Part shown: positions 1 to 8,905 of the stretch, one piece after another
Layout: each line of letters starts with the position of its first letter
Numbering within the stretch: the stretch's first letter is position 1
Assembly: GCA_019056435.1 (NCBI GenBank)
Contig: CP077641.1
Location: forward strand, 2,356,001-2,420,000
DNA length: 64,000 nt
Direction: 5' to 3'
Source of the DNA: Stutzerimonas stutzeri
Lineage (GTDB): Bacteria; Pseudomonadota; Gammaproteobacteria; Pseudomonadales; Pseudomonadaceae
The notes under the pieces: model-generated
What the model saw: the letters and a program-made list of their open reading frames with translations, nothing else
Database searches by the model: none
What the model was told of the DNA's origin: nothing
Made by a program: the position numbers and the translations under genes

Positions 1-92
1 AGGAACTCGCCGAAGGGGAAACCACGGACGAGGATCAGGCGGCACTCGACGAATTGCCGCGCCAGGGCCTCTGGATCGACGTGGAAGTATGA
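1..92 (+). CDS. C-terminal end of an unidentified protein (partial)
   Basis: An open frame enters from the left edge and stops at TGA 90-92. The visible 29-residue tail is acidic and ends in LWIDVEV. Its stop overlaps the start of the next gene in an ATGA arrangement, so the two are probably co-transcribed and translationally coupled. Too little is visible to name the family. Confidence 0.6.
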   Translation, partial: ELAEGETTDEDQAALDELPRQGLWIDVEV

Positions 93-684
93 CGATCGAC
101 CTGAGCGGCCTGGCGCAGGCCGAACTCGACTATCGACCGCGCTGGGTCGAGCCGGATCTGGCTGACCTTTGGCTGCAGCGGCTGATCGCCGACACGCCCT
201 GGACCCAGCCGCATATCAGGCTCTACGGCCGAACGTTTGAAGTACCCAGGCTGGTCGCCTGGTATGGCGACCCCGAGGCGCGTTATCGCTACTCAGGGCT
301 GGTGCATCAGCCTCTGCCCTGGTCCCCCTACTGGCGGATATTCGCGACCGGCTGCAGCAAAGCACCGACCTGTCGCTCAACGGCGTGCTGCTCAACTTTT
401 ATCGCGACGGTCAGGATGCGATGGGTTGGCACAGTGACGACGAGCCGGAACTGGGGCCCGAGCCTGTGGTGGTGTCGCTCAACCTGGGCGCGACACGGCG
501 CTTCGATCTGCGCCGCAAGGGCTGCAGCCGGATCGAGCACTCGCTGCCATTGGAGCATGGATCACTACTGGTCATGCGCGGCCCGACGCAGCATCATTGG
601 CAGCACCAGATCGCGCGGACGCGCAGGGTGTCCGAGCCACGCGTCAACCTCACCTTTCGCCAGATCATTCGCGAGTCCATATGA
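89..684 (+). CDS. AlkB-like 2OG-Fe(II) dioxygenase (one frameshift)
   Basis: Fe(II)/2-oxoglutarate dioxygenase of the AlkB family, expected to oxidatively demethylate alkylated bases in DNA or RNA. The N-terminal part (from 89) carries the substrate-lid region with RYRYSGLVHQ. The C-terminal part (from about 330, in the next frame) carries the iron ligands: His and Asp in MGWHSDDEPELG, the distal His in RGPTQHHWQH, and the 2OG-binding Arg region RVNLTFR. The two halves join if one C is restored to the C5 run at 324-328, giving a protein of about 198 residues, normal for the short AlkB-like proteins of pseudomonads. The stop overlaps the next ATG (ATGA). The break is probably a sequencing error. 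Confidence 0.85.
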
Positions 685-842
685 GCAGTGAAGAAAAACT
701 GATCGACTTCGGCGCCGAACGAGAAAAGCGCATCCACGACATCAAGGAAAAGCGCCTGGCCGAGATGCGCCAGGCCTTCGAGCAGGCGTTGCCGCTGGGC
801 AAGCCGAAAAAGAAGAGCAAGGCAAAGCCGAAGAAGCGCTGA
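681..842 (+). CDS. Small Lys-rich hypothetical protein
   Basis: A 53-residue protein starting MSSEEKLIDFGAEREKRI. It has an N-terminal charged helix and a very basic tail of Lys-Pro-Lys repeats (KPKKKSKAKPKKR), suggesting nucleic acid or ribosome contact, which is inference only. ATG 681 overlaps the TGA of the AlkB-like gene, so it is likely the last gene of that operon. I do not recognise a family with a known function. Confidence 0.75.
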   Translation: MSSEEKLIDFGAEREKRIHDIKEKRLAEMRQAFEQALPLGKPKKKSKAKPKKR

Positions 843-975
843 TCGCCAGCGTCGTCAGGTTCCCGCTTTCCCCTCCTGAGGCGCTCCTCCGAGTCGCCGA
901 TTCCCTCCTGATACCCCTGTTTTCTTGACCTGGATCAGCTCGTTGCGCGCTCGCCGGGCCCAGGGTCCACGCCTA

Positions 976-989
976 TTGATATCGATCAA
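976..989 (+). promoter_or_regulatory. Anr/FNR box upstream of ccoM
   Basis: TTGAT-ATCG-ATCAA is a perfect match to the FNR/Anr consensus (TTGAT, four bases, ATCAA). It lies 74 bases before the ATG of the small gene at 1064, a normal distance for a class II oxygen-responsive activator site. This predicts induction under low oxygen. Confidence 0.85.
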
Positions 990-1063
990 TTTTTTATCCG
1001 CACCGGGGGAGTAACGTGCAGCCATCGGACGGCACAACAGCTACAGCGCGGAGGCAGGAAATC

Positions 1064-1174
1064 ATGTTCGTCGATAATGTGGTGCTTGCAGGGGTGGTCA
1101 CAGTCGGCCTGATGGTCGCCTTCCTCAGCGGATTCGGCTATTTCATCTGGCGGGACGCTCACAAGAAGCGTTGA
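1064..1174 (+). CDS. ccoM: CcoM-like single-helix subunit of cbb3-type cytochrome c oxidase
   Basis: A 36-residue membrane protein: short N-terminus MFVDNVV, one hydrophobic helix (about residues 6-29, AGVVTVGLMVAFLSGFGYF) and a basic cytoplasmic end (WRDAHKKR). From memory this matches CcoM, the short orphan subunit found with the cbb3-1 oxidase of P. stutzeri ZoBell, where it supports assembly or stability of the complex. Supporting context is a perfect Anr box 74 bases upstream, a GGAGG-type ribosome site before ATG 1064, and an intrinsic terminator just downstream, making it a stand-alone oxygen-regulated gene. It is too short for standard ORF calling. The alternative is an unrelated small membrane peptide. 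Confidence 0.75.
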   Translation: MFVDNVVLAGVVTVGLMVAFLSGFGYFIWRDAHKKR

Positions 1175-1206
1175 TCCCACCAGTACACAGAGCACGCAAG
1201 GCATTT

Positions 1207-1229
1207 GGGCGACTTCGGTCGCCCTTTTT
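1207..1229 (+). terminator. Rho-independent terminator of ccoM
   Basis: A perfect stem GGGCGAC/GTCGCCC with a TTCG tetraloop is followed by a T5 run. It is placed 33 bases after the ccoM stop. In the opposite direction there is no T-run, so it serves only the plus strand. Confidence 0.9.
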
Positions 1230-1245
1230 ATGCCCGTCGATCGCG

Positions 1246-4200
1246 TTAATGCTGGGGTTGCACGAAGACGGCGCTGGTGAAGGGTGGCACTTCGAACGCC
1301 GAACCAGTCACCCCCGCTGCACGGCTGCGTGCGTCGGCCGAGCGCTGCAACACCGGATGCAGCCGGTACCCGCGCCCGCCCGGTAGGCGAATCGGCTCAC
1401 CAGTGGCATTGAGTACCACCATCAGCGAACGGTAGCGCCGATCCAGATCGCGGCCGTCGCGTGGATCGTCTGCCAGGCTGAAGGCGATCACGCCGGGCTG
1501 CTGTTCGGGGCCGGTGTTGTGAAAGCGCAGGCGTCGTTGCACCTCGCGCGCGCTGTCGAGCTGGAACAGCGGGCTGTCTGTGCGAATCTTCAGCAGCTCC
1601 AGGAAGCGATGCTTGGCCCCAAGGATGTCGACTGCGCTGGGGCTGGCGTGCGGATCGCGGATGATCTGGCGGATCAGCGGCCAGTTGTCCCCGTCCTTGT
1701 CGGCGCGTGGGAGCCCTTTGTTCCAGTTATTGTCCTGATAGCTGAAATCCACGGCATTGAACCAATCGCCCGAGTCATAGCTGTCGCGCTGCATGGACTT
1801 GGAGCGCAGGATGTCCGAACCAAGGTGAATGAAGGGCACGCCCTGGCTGAACAGTGGCACCGCCAGCGCGACCAGTTGCAACCGCACCCGGTCGGGCACC
1901 GCCAGGTGGCTCGGCAGCTTGTACTGGTTGTTGTCCCACAGCGTCTGGTTATCGTGCTTGGATACGTAGTTAACGGTTTCCTGCGGGTCGAACGTATAGC
2001 CAGCGGGCTGACCGTTGTAGTCGATCTCGGCGCCGCTGCGAACCTGGCCGTCGGCACTGACGAAACGGAAGTCGCGCAGGCCCCCGGCGATGCCGACCCG
2101 AATCAGATCCGCGGCGTGCAGCAACTGGGCTTTCTCCTGCGGGCCGGCAGCGCCCAGCTCGTTTGGCTGCACGAACAGGCCGTTGGCGAAGCCCTGATTG
2201 CGGCGGATGCTCTCGCCGCTGTCGAAGGGGCTGCCACCGCGGACCGCGTCGCGCTGCCGATCGTTGAAGGTGCCGATGCCGGTCCCGGCCATGTTCAGTT
2301 GTGTGGCATTCACCCCGCGCGCGTTTTGCGCGACCTCGCCGAAATCCCAGCCCTCGCCGTAAAAATAAGTCTCCCGATCGACGCGGCGTACGGCACGCAA
2401 GGCGGCGAGGATATCCGTCCGCATATGGTGGCCCATCAGGTCGAAACGGAAGCCGGCGATCTTGTAATCGCGAGCCCAGACCACCAGCGAGTCGACCATC
2501 AGCTTGGCCATCATCCGATGTTCGCTGGCGGTGTTTTCGCAGCAGGTCGAGGTTTCCACCGCGCCGGTGACCGGATCGCGGCGGTGGTAATAGCCCGGCA
2601 CCACCTTGTCCAGTACCGACTTGTCGGCCAGGCCGGAAGCATTGGTGTGGTTGAAGACCACGTCCATCACCGTGGCGAGCCCGGTGTCGGCGAGCGCCGT
2701 GACCATCTGGCGAAACTCGATGATGCGCTGCACACCTTCGGCGTTGCGTGCGTAGCTGCCTTCCGGTGCGGTGAAGTGGAACGGGTCGTAGCCCCAGTTG
2801 AAGGCGTCCAGCCCGCGTAGGGTGTCATGGAGCGATTGCGCTTCGCCGGTGGCGGGGTCGAAGCCCTGCAGCACCTGCCGAATACTGCCGCTCGTGCAAT
2901 AGGTTGACCAGCGTTCGCGCGCTTCGGCCGATAGCGCGCAGAGTTTGGCGAAGGGATCGTCGAGGTCGACCCGTCGGGTCGGGTCTTCATCGATGGTGGC
3001 GATGTCGAACACCGGCAGTAGCTGGACGTGCGTCAGCCCGGCTTTCTGCAGGTCTCGCAGGTGGCGCATGCCCTGGCTGTCGGGCTGCGTGAAAGCGGCA
3101 TAGGTCCCGCGCAGTTCAGGCGGCAGGCTGGTGTCGCTGGCGCTGAAGTCGCGCAGGTGTGTTTCGTAGATGACGCTGCCTTCTGGGCGCGCCGGGCGAG
3201 GCGGACGCAAACTGTCCCAACCGGCCGGTTTGAGGTCGTCCGCCTCGAGGTCGACCACCTGGGCATACTGACTGTTGCGTGACAGGCTCAGCGCGTAGGG
3301 GTCGCTGACGAGTGTCGTCTCGATGGTGCCCGTGCCCGGACGATAGGCCGTGACCTCGTATTGATAGTACTGACGGTCCAACGAGCGCGGGCCATCCAGG
3401 CGCCACACGCCCAGCCGCTCGTGCATCACCTTTGGATAACCCGGAAGCAGGCGTTTGTTGGCATCGAAGGCATGCAGACGGACCCGCTGCGCTGTGGGCG
3501 CCCAGAGTCTGAACGACACGCCGCTTGCCTCGACCGCCGCGCCAAGTGGCCCGGAATAGGCGAACAGCTGGTCGAGCAGGCCGGCCGTTTGCACCTGGGT
3601 GGCGTCGATGACGCGGTCCTGTGCGTCATAGGCAATCACCACGAGCTGACCCATCACAGCGCGGCGGAGTGTCCGCGCCGCGGCCCGAACGCGGAACGCG
3701 GGTGCTTCGGCCAGGTGCGGGTGCTGGCGCTTCAGGCCGCGGCGCAACGTGGTCGGTTGCAGCGGGAGGATCTGCCCACCACTGACGGTGCCAGCCTGGC
3801 CGTCGACCCGGATGCGGGCGTCGAGCGAATGGCGAAGCTCGAGTCGCGAAGCGCCGACGCTGCCCCCAGCCAGTACCAGGGTGAAAGGGTCGAGCCAGTG
3901 CGCGCGTGCGCCTTCGATGGCCAGCATCGGGCCACTGATGGGGGCTAGGGACAGCTGCGGACTGCCGCTGAAGGTGAACACGCGCCGGCCCAGCTCAGTG
4001 AGGCGCCAGGTCAGATCACCGCCGCCGAGGTCTTTCTCGTCGCCCTTGTGCAGGATGAGGTTCAGGCACTCAGCCTGGGCAGCGAGCGGTATGCGATAGA
4101 ACGCGCCATGTTCCGGGTCGATGCCGGCTGCCGTCAGCGGACTGTCCCAGTCGGTGTCGGACCGACTGCCGCGGCAGTCGGCTGTGTTCCACAGGTGCAG

Positions 4201-4359
4201 CCCCCAGCCGGCGTAATCGCCATCGGGGCGTTCGTAATAGAGAAGGGCCTCGTCAGGGCCGGGGTCGAGCGGTGCGGCCTGGGCCGGTTGGCCGGCCAGA
4301 GCGAGGCCGCCTAGAACGAGCGCCGCCAGGCGCCGATAAGCCATCGAGCGAGTGAGCAT
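1246..4359 (-). CDS. Pullulanase-type alpha-1,6-glucosidase, secreted
   Basis: A 1037-residue glycoside hydrolase family 13 debranching enzyme that cleaves alpha-1,6 links in pullulan and starch dextrins. The start is MLTRSMAYRRLAALV at 4359, giving a signal peptide that ends near AQAAPLD. Order of domains: starch-binding/pullulanase N-terminal domains, CBM48-like domain around SFRLWAPTAQRVRLHAFD, then the GH13 barrel. Visible motifs are VMDVVFNHTNAS (region I), GFRFDLMGHH with the nucleophile Asp (region II), YFYGEGWDFG with the acid Glu (region III) and VNYVSKHDNQTLWD (region IV). A pullulanase C-terminal domain follows. It stands alone, with no other starch gene in the window, and fits the starch-hydrolysing phenotype of the P. 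stutzeri group. Confidence 0.95.
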   Translation of the reverse strand: MLTRSMAYRRLAALVLGGLALAGQPAQAAPLDPGPDEALLYYERPDGDYAGWGLHLWNTADCRGSRSDTDWDSPLTAAGIDPEHGAFYRIPLAAQAECLNLILHKGDEKDLGGGDLTWRLTELGRRVFTFSGSPQLSLAPISGPMLAIEGARAHWLDPFTLVLAGGSVGASRLELRHSLDARIRVDGQAGTVSGGQILPLQPTTLRRGLKRQHPHLAEAPAFRVRAAARTLRRAVMGQLVVIAYDAQDRVIDATQVQTAGLLDQLFAYSGPLGAAVEASGVSFRLWAPTAQRVRLHAFDANKRLLPGYPKVMHERLGVWRLDGPRSLDRQYYQYEVTAYRPGTGTIETTLVSDPYALSLSRNSQYAQVVDLEADDLKPAGWDSLRPPRPARPEGSVIYETHLRDFSASDTSLPPELRGTYAAFTQPDSQGMRHLRDLQKAGLTHVQLLPVFDIATIDEDPTRRVDLDDPFAKLCALSAEARERWSTYCTSGSIRQVLQGFDPATGEAQSLHDTLRGLDAFNWGYDPFHFTAPEGSYARNAEGVQRIIEFRQMVTALADTGLATVMDVVFNHTNASGLADKSVLDKVVPGYYHRRDPVTGAVETSTCCENTASEHRMMAKLMVDSLVVWARDYKIAGFRFDLMGHHMRTDILAALRAVRRVDRETYFYGEGWDFGEVAQNARGVNATQLNMAGTGIGTFNDRQRDAVRGGSPFDSGESIRRNQGFANGLFVQPNELGAAGPQEKAQLLHAADLIRVGIAGGLRDFRFVSADGQVRSGAEIDYNGQPAGYTFDPQETVNYVSKHDNQTLWDNNQYKLPSHLAVPDRVRLQLVALAVPLFSQGVPFIHLGSDILRSKSMQRDSYDSGDWFNAVDFSYQDNNWNKGLPRADKDGDNWPLIRQIIRDPHASPSAVDILGAKHRFLELLKIRTDSPLFQLDSAREVQRRLRFHNTGPEQQPGVIAFSLADDPRDGRDLDRRYRSLMVVLNATGEPIRLPGGRGYRLHPVLQRSADARSRAAGVTGSAFEVPPFTSAVFVQPQH

Positions 4360-4554
4360 GGAAGGGTCCCGTTGTTGTTCTTGTCGTACCACGGGCGATG
4401 GTGGGCGCGCATCGGCCGGTACGCATCCTCCATCGCTCACAACAACGGGGCGTAGCCAGGTAACGTAATGGCGGACTGCCTGTAACCTGGCGCAACAACG
4501 CGCTGCACGGCCCGGACGCCGCCGCGGCGCCCTCGGCTCGCGCCTGTGCTGGCA

Positions 4555-5025
4555 TCAGCCGAAGCTGATCGGCGGCAGCTCCTTGAGTTCGACCGTTTCT
4601 TCACGACGGGGCGCCAGTACTTCGGCTTCGCCATCCACGACCTGCTCGTCATGCTGGTTGAACACGCGCGTGGCGATGCGCACCCGGTTCTTGGGCAGTT
4701 TTTCGAGGATTTCCAGGCGCACGGTGAGGGTGTCGCCGAGCTTCACCGGGCGCGTGAACTTCATGGTCTGGCCCAGGTAAATGGTGCCGGGGCCGGGCAG
4801 GGTACAGGCGACCGCCGCGCTGATCAGGGCGCCGCTGAACATGCCGTGGGCAATTCGCTCCTTGAATGGTGTGCCGGCGGCGAAGTCTGCATCCAGGTGA
4901 ACCGGGTTGCGGTCGCCGGACATGGCGGCGAATAGCTGGATGTCCCGCTCTTCGACCGTTTTTTCGAAGCGTGCGGTCTGGCCGACTTCCAGGGCGGAGT
5001 AAGGCGTGTTGCTGAGCGTGCTCAT
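4555..5025 (-). CDS. MaoC-domain (R)-enoyl-CoA hydratase
   Basis: A 156-residue single hot-dog-fold MaoC protein, expected to hydrate (R)-2-enoyl-CoA, linking beta-oxidation to hydroxyalkanoate or lipid precursors. The hydratase motif is visible as the catalytic Asp/His region SGDRNPVHLDADFA and the helix GTPFKERIAHGMFSGALISA. The start MSTLSNTPYSALEVG at 5025 is chosen by alignment with the family. It is divergent from fadD2 across a 209-base region. I recall a similar gene (PA3302) beside fadD2/fadD1 in P. aeruginosa, which supports a fatty-acid role. Confidence 0.88.
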   Translation of the reverse strand: MSTLSNTPYSALEVGQTARFEKTVEERDIQLFAAMSGDRNPVHLDADFAAGTPFKERIAHGMFSGALISAAVACTLPGPGTIYLGQTMKFTRPVKLGDTLTVRLEILEKLPKNRVRIATRVFNQHDEQVVDGEAEVLAPRREETVELKELPPISFG

Positions 5026-5234
5026 GCGTGAACCTCTTCGTGATCGCGAGAAGCGCAGCATTCTAGAGGGCGGGCGGCTGCTTGTCCCGGTTGTCCGTGC
5101 CGCGGGTCGCTTGGGCCGAGATTCACACCACTGATTACACTCGCTGCGCTATTGCGCGCCCCGGCGGAGCTGTTAAGTTCGCCACAGCCCGCCGCGCGTG
5201 GGCCAGACCATCTCAGGTAAAGAGGCCAATAAGA

Positions 5235-6923
5235 ATGCAACCTGATTTCTGGAACGACAAACGCCCCGCCGGTGTACCCAACGACGTCGACATGGCAGGC
5301 TTCCGCTCGGTGGTGGAAGTGTTCGAACGCTCCTGTAAGACCCACGCGGACCGTCCCGCCTTCAGCAACATGGGCGTGACGCTGACCTACGCTGACCTGG
5401 ATCGTTACTCCTCCGCCTTCGCCGCCTGGCTGCAGAATCACACCGATCTCAAGCCCGGCGACCGCATCGCGGTGCAGATGCCCAATCTGCTGCAATATCC
5501 CATCGCCGTGTTCGGCGCGCTGCGTGCCGGGCTGATCGTGGTCAACACCAACCCGCTGTACACCGCGCGCGAGATGCGCCACCAGTTCAAGGATTCCGGC
5601 GCGCGGGCGCTCGTCTACCTCAATACCTTCGGCAAGCTGGTGCAGGAGGTGCTGCCCGACACCGGCATCGAGTTCCTCATCGAGGCGCAGATCGGCGACA
5701 TGCTGCCATCGCTCAAGGGGCTGCTGGTCAATGCCGCGGTCAAGCATGTAAAGAAAATGGTGCCGGCCTACAGCCTGCCGCAGGCGATTCCGTTCAAGCA
5801 GATCCTGCGTGACGGCGGGCGTCACAGCCTGAAGCCGGCGACGCTCGGACTGGAGGACATCGCGGTGCTGCAGTACACCGGCGGCACCACCGGCGTAGCC
5901 AAGGGCGCGATGCTGACCCACGGCAACCTGGTCGCCAACATGCAGCAGGTCCGGGCCAACATGCAGCAGTTGGACGAGCAGGGGCAGCCGGTGATCCGGG
6001 AAGGGCAGGAGATCATCATTGCGCCCTTGCCGCTGTATCACATCTACGCGTTCACGGTGAATTGCATGTGCATGATGGTCACCGGCAACCACAACGTGCT
6101 GATCACCAACCCGCGCGACATCGACGGCTTCGTCAAGGAGCTGCAGAAGTGGCGCTTCACTGGCTTCCTCGGGCTGAACACGCTGTTCGTCGCGCTCATG
6201 TCGCACCCGGATTTCAAGAAGATCGATTTCTCCGCGCTCAAGGGGACCAACTCGGGCGGCACTGCGCTGGTGTCGGCCGTGGCCGAGCGCTGGAAGGCGG
6301 TGACCGGGGTGACCGTGACCGAGGGCTACGGGCTGACCGAAACGTCGCCGGTGGTCAGCGCCAACCCGCACGGCGACAAGTCGCGCCTGGGCACCGTTGG
6401 CCTGCCGCTCCCCGGCACGGCGCTGAAGGTGATAGACGACGAGGGTCGCGAGCTGCCGATCGGCGAGCGGGGCGAGCTCTGCGTCAAGGGCCCGCAGGTG
6501 ATGAAGGGTTACTGGCAGCGCGAAGAGGCCACCACCGAGGTGCTCGATGCGGAGGGCTGGCTGAAGACTGGCGACATCGCCGTGATCGACGCCGACGGCT
6601 TCGTACGAATCGTCGACCGGAAAAAGGACCTGATCATCGTCTCGGGCTTCAACGTCTACCCGAACGAAATCGAGGACGTGGTCATGGCGCACCCGAAAGT
6701 GGCCGCGTGCGCTGCCATCGGTGTACCGGACGAGAAATCCGGCGAGGCGGTCAAGCTGTTCATCGTGCGCAGCGACCCCAGCCTGACCGTCGAGCAGGTG
6801 CAGGCCTACTGCCGCGAGAACTTTACCGGCTACAAGATCCCTCGCCACATCGCCTTCCGAGACGCGCTGCCGATGAGCGCAGTCGGCAAGATCCTGCGCC
6901 GCGAGCTGCGCGACCAGGCGTGA
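5235..6923 (+). CDS. fadD2: Long-chain fatty-acid-CoA ligase FadD2
   Basis: A 562-residue acyl-CoA synthetase that activates fatty acids to acyl-CoA through an acyl-AMP intermediate at the inner membrane. The AMP-binding P-loop is YTGGTTGVAKGAMLTH. Further motifs are the A5 motif EGYGLTETSP, the hinge IVDRKKDLIIVSGFNVYP and the catalytic Lys near the end in MSAVGKILRREL. The ribosome site AAGAGG precedes ATG 5235. An intrinsic terminator separates it from its paralogue downstream. I call it fadD2 from the MaoC-fadD2-fadD1 order recalled for P. aeruginosa; the assignment between the two paralogues rests on position only. Confidence 0.9.
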   Translation: MQPDFWNDKRPAGVPNDVDMAGFRSVVEVFERSCKTHADRPAFSNMGVTLTYADLDRYSSAFAAWLQNHTDLKPGDRIAVQMPNLLQYPIAVFGALRAGLIVVNTNPLYTAREMRHQFKDSGARALVYLNTFGKLVQEVLPDTGIEFLIEAQIGDMLPSLKGLLVNAAVKHVKKMVPAYSLPQAIPFKQILRDGGRHSLKPATLGLEDIAVLQYTGGTTGVAKGAMLTHGNLVANMQQVRANMQQLDEQGQPVIREGQEIIIAPLPLYHIYAFTVNCMCMMVTGNHNVLITNPRDIDGFVKELQKWRFTGFLGLNTLFVALMSHPDFKKIDFSALKGTNSGGTALVSAVAERWKAVTGVTVTEGYGLTETSPVVSANPHGDKSRLGTVGLPLPGTALKVIDDEGRELPIGERGELCVKGPQVMKGYWQREEATTEVLDAEGWLKTGDIAVIDADGFVRIVDRKKDLIIVSGFNVYPNEIEDVVMAHPKVAACAAIGVPDEKSGEAVKLFIVRSDPSLTVEQVQAYCRENFTGYKIPRHIAFRDALPMSAVGKILRRELRDQA

Positions 6924-6954
6924 CGGCCGCCGGAGGGCGTCACGTCTCGACAGG

Positions 6955-6984
6955 GTGACCGATTTCGGTCAATCGGTCACTTTT
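6955..6984 (+). terminator. Rho-independent terminator after fadD2
   Basis: A perfect 9-bp stem GTGACCGAT/ATCGGTCAC with an 8-base loop is followed by TTTT. It lies 31 bases after the fadD2 stop and implies that fadD1 has its own promoter in the AT-richer stretch 7040-7120. Confidence 0.88.
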
Positions 6985-7136
6985 GTATCGATTCAGCCCT
7001 GGCCGGACACTGTTCGGCCAGTTTCAAAGCTGCTAACCTCGAGCCGCTTTTCGGCGGGAATTGCGCTACAAAAGTTAACAAAACACAACAAAACAGCTGC
7101 CATGTGCAGTAAAGCTGTCGCTTAGAGTGGGGTTTC

Positions 7137-8824
7137 ATGACCGATAACTTCTGGAAGGATAAATATCCTGTCGGGGTCGAGAGCGAGATCGATCCCGGTG
7201 AGTACCAGAACATCCAGGCTGTGCTCAAACAGTCCTGCGAGCGCTTCGCGGACAAGCCGGCCTTCAGCAACCTCGGCAAGACCCTGACCTATGGTGAGCT
7301 GTACCAGCTGTCCGGTGAGTTCGCGGCCTATCTGCAACAGCACACCGACCTGCAGCCCGGCGACCGGATCGCCGTGCAGCTACCGAACCTGATTCAGTAC
7401 CCCATCGTCGTGTTCGGCGCCATGCGTGCCGGCCTTATCGTCGTCAACACCAATCCGCTGTACACCGCGCGGGAGATGGAACATCAGTTCAACGACTCCG
7501 GCGCCAAGGCGCTGGTGTGCCTGGCGAACATGGCGCACTTGGCCGAGGACGTCCTCCCCGGACCGGCATCCGTCACGTCGTGATCACCGAAGTCGGCGAC
7601 ATGCTGCCGACGCTCAAGCGCCTGCTGGTCAACGCCGTGGTCAAGCATGTGAAGAAAATGGTCCCGGCCTACAGCCTGCCCAAGGCGGTGAAGTTCACCG
7701 AAGCGATGGCACTAGGGCGCGGCAAGGCCTTGCGTGAAGCCAATCCGGCGAGCGATGACGTCGCCGTGCTGCAATACACCGGTGGCACGACGGGCGTGGC
7801 CAAGGGCGCGATGCTGACGCACCGCAACATCGTCGCCAACATGCTGCAGTGCCGGGCCCTCATGGGCGCCGAGCTGGGCAACGGGTGCGAAACCATGGTC
7901 GCGCCGCTGCCGCTGTATCACATCTACGCCTTCACCTTTCACTGCATGACCATGATGCTGATCGGCGCGCATAACGTGCTGATCACCAATCCGCGTGACC
8001 TGCCGGCCTTCGTCAAGGACCTCGGCAAGTACCGCTTCACCGGTTTCGTCGGGCTCAACACCTTGTTCGTGGCGCTGTGCAACAACGAGGAATTCCGCAA
8101 GCTGGACTTCTCTGCGCTCAAGGCTACCTTCTCTGGCGGCATGGCCCTGCAGCTCGCGGCGGCGGAGCGCTGGCAGCAGGTGACCGGTTGCGAGATCTGC
8201 GAAGGCTTCGGCATGACCGAGACCAGCCCCGTCGTGTCGGTCAACCCCTTCGGGCGGATCCAGATCGGCACCATCGGCATCCCGATGCCGTCGACGCTCT
8301 GCAAGGTCATCGATGACGAAGGCAACGAGCTGCCGATCGGCTCGATCGGCGAGCTCTGCGTGAAGGGTCCGCAGGTCATGAAAGGGTACTGGCAGCGCCA
8401 GGAAGCGACCGACGAAATCCTCAGCGCCGATGGCTGGCTGAAGACTGGCGACATCGGCCTCATCCAGGAAGACGGCTACCTGCGTATCGTCGATCGCAAG
8501 AAGGACATGATTCTGGTGTCCGGCTTCAACGTGTACCCGAACGAGCTCGAGGATGTGCTCGCCACCTTGCCGGGTGTGTTGCAATGTGCGGCCATCGGCG
8601 TGCCGGACGACAAGTCGGGCGAGGCGATCAAGCTGTTCGTGGTGGTCAAACCGGGTGAGAGCCTGACGAAGGAACAGGTCATGCAGCACATGCACGATAA
8701 CGTCACCGGCTACAAGCGACCCAAGACCGTCGAGTTCCGTGACAGCCTGCCGACCACCAATGTCGGCAAGATCCTGCGCCGCGAGCTGCGCGACGAAGAG
8801 CTGCGCAAGCTCGGCAAGAAATAG
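7137..8824 (+). CDS. fadD1: Long-chain fatty-acid-CoA ligase FadD1 (one frameshift)
   Basis: A second long-chain acyl-CoA synthetase, closely similar to the upstream copy along its whole length. The P-loop is YTGGTTGVAKGAMLTH, A5 motif EGFGMTETSP, hinge IVDRKKDMILVSGFNVYP and catalytic Lys region TTNVGKILRREL. The frame breaks at about 7556-7562 (CCCCGG): the N-terminal frame runs AEDVLPG and the C-terminal frame resumes at IRHVVITEVGDMLPTLKR. The paralogue reads VLPDTGIE at this point, so one base is missing. Reconstructed length is 562 residues. ATG 7137 follows GTGGGG. A homopolymer-type sequencing error is likelier than gene loss. Confidence 0.9.
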
Positions 8825-8843
8825 GCCCTGAGACGGCCAAACA

Positions 8844-8867
8844 GAACCCCGCCGCATGGCGGGGTTC
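8844..8867. terminator. Hairpin between convergent fadD1 and chemoreceptor gene
   Basis: A perfect stem GAACCCCGCC/GGCGGGGTTC closes a GCAT loop midway between two convergent genes. The following bases are only moderately T-rich (CGTCGTTT), so it may act in both directions as a weak terminator. Confidence 0.65.
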
Positions 8868-8905
8868 GTCGTTTACGGCCTGGGCGGCGGGGCAGGCCGC
8901 CACCG

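Noticed and set aside
89..684. AlkB-like gene and the other broken genes as true pseudogenes
   Set aside because: Every break is a single base at a short homopolymer with intact protein on both sides, and essential-type genes are hit; error is the simpler reading.
1519..2820. 433-codon open frame on the plus strand
   Set aside because: It is antisense to the pullulanase gene, and its protein is a low-complexity Ala/Val/Arg/Gly-rich sequence as expected from high-GC third positions.
5022..6848. 608-codon frame antisense to fadD2
   Set aside because: It mirrors the codons of fadD2; there is no recognisable domain and the composition is His/Arg/Val/Leu-biased.
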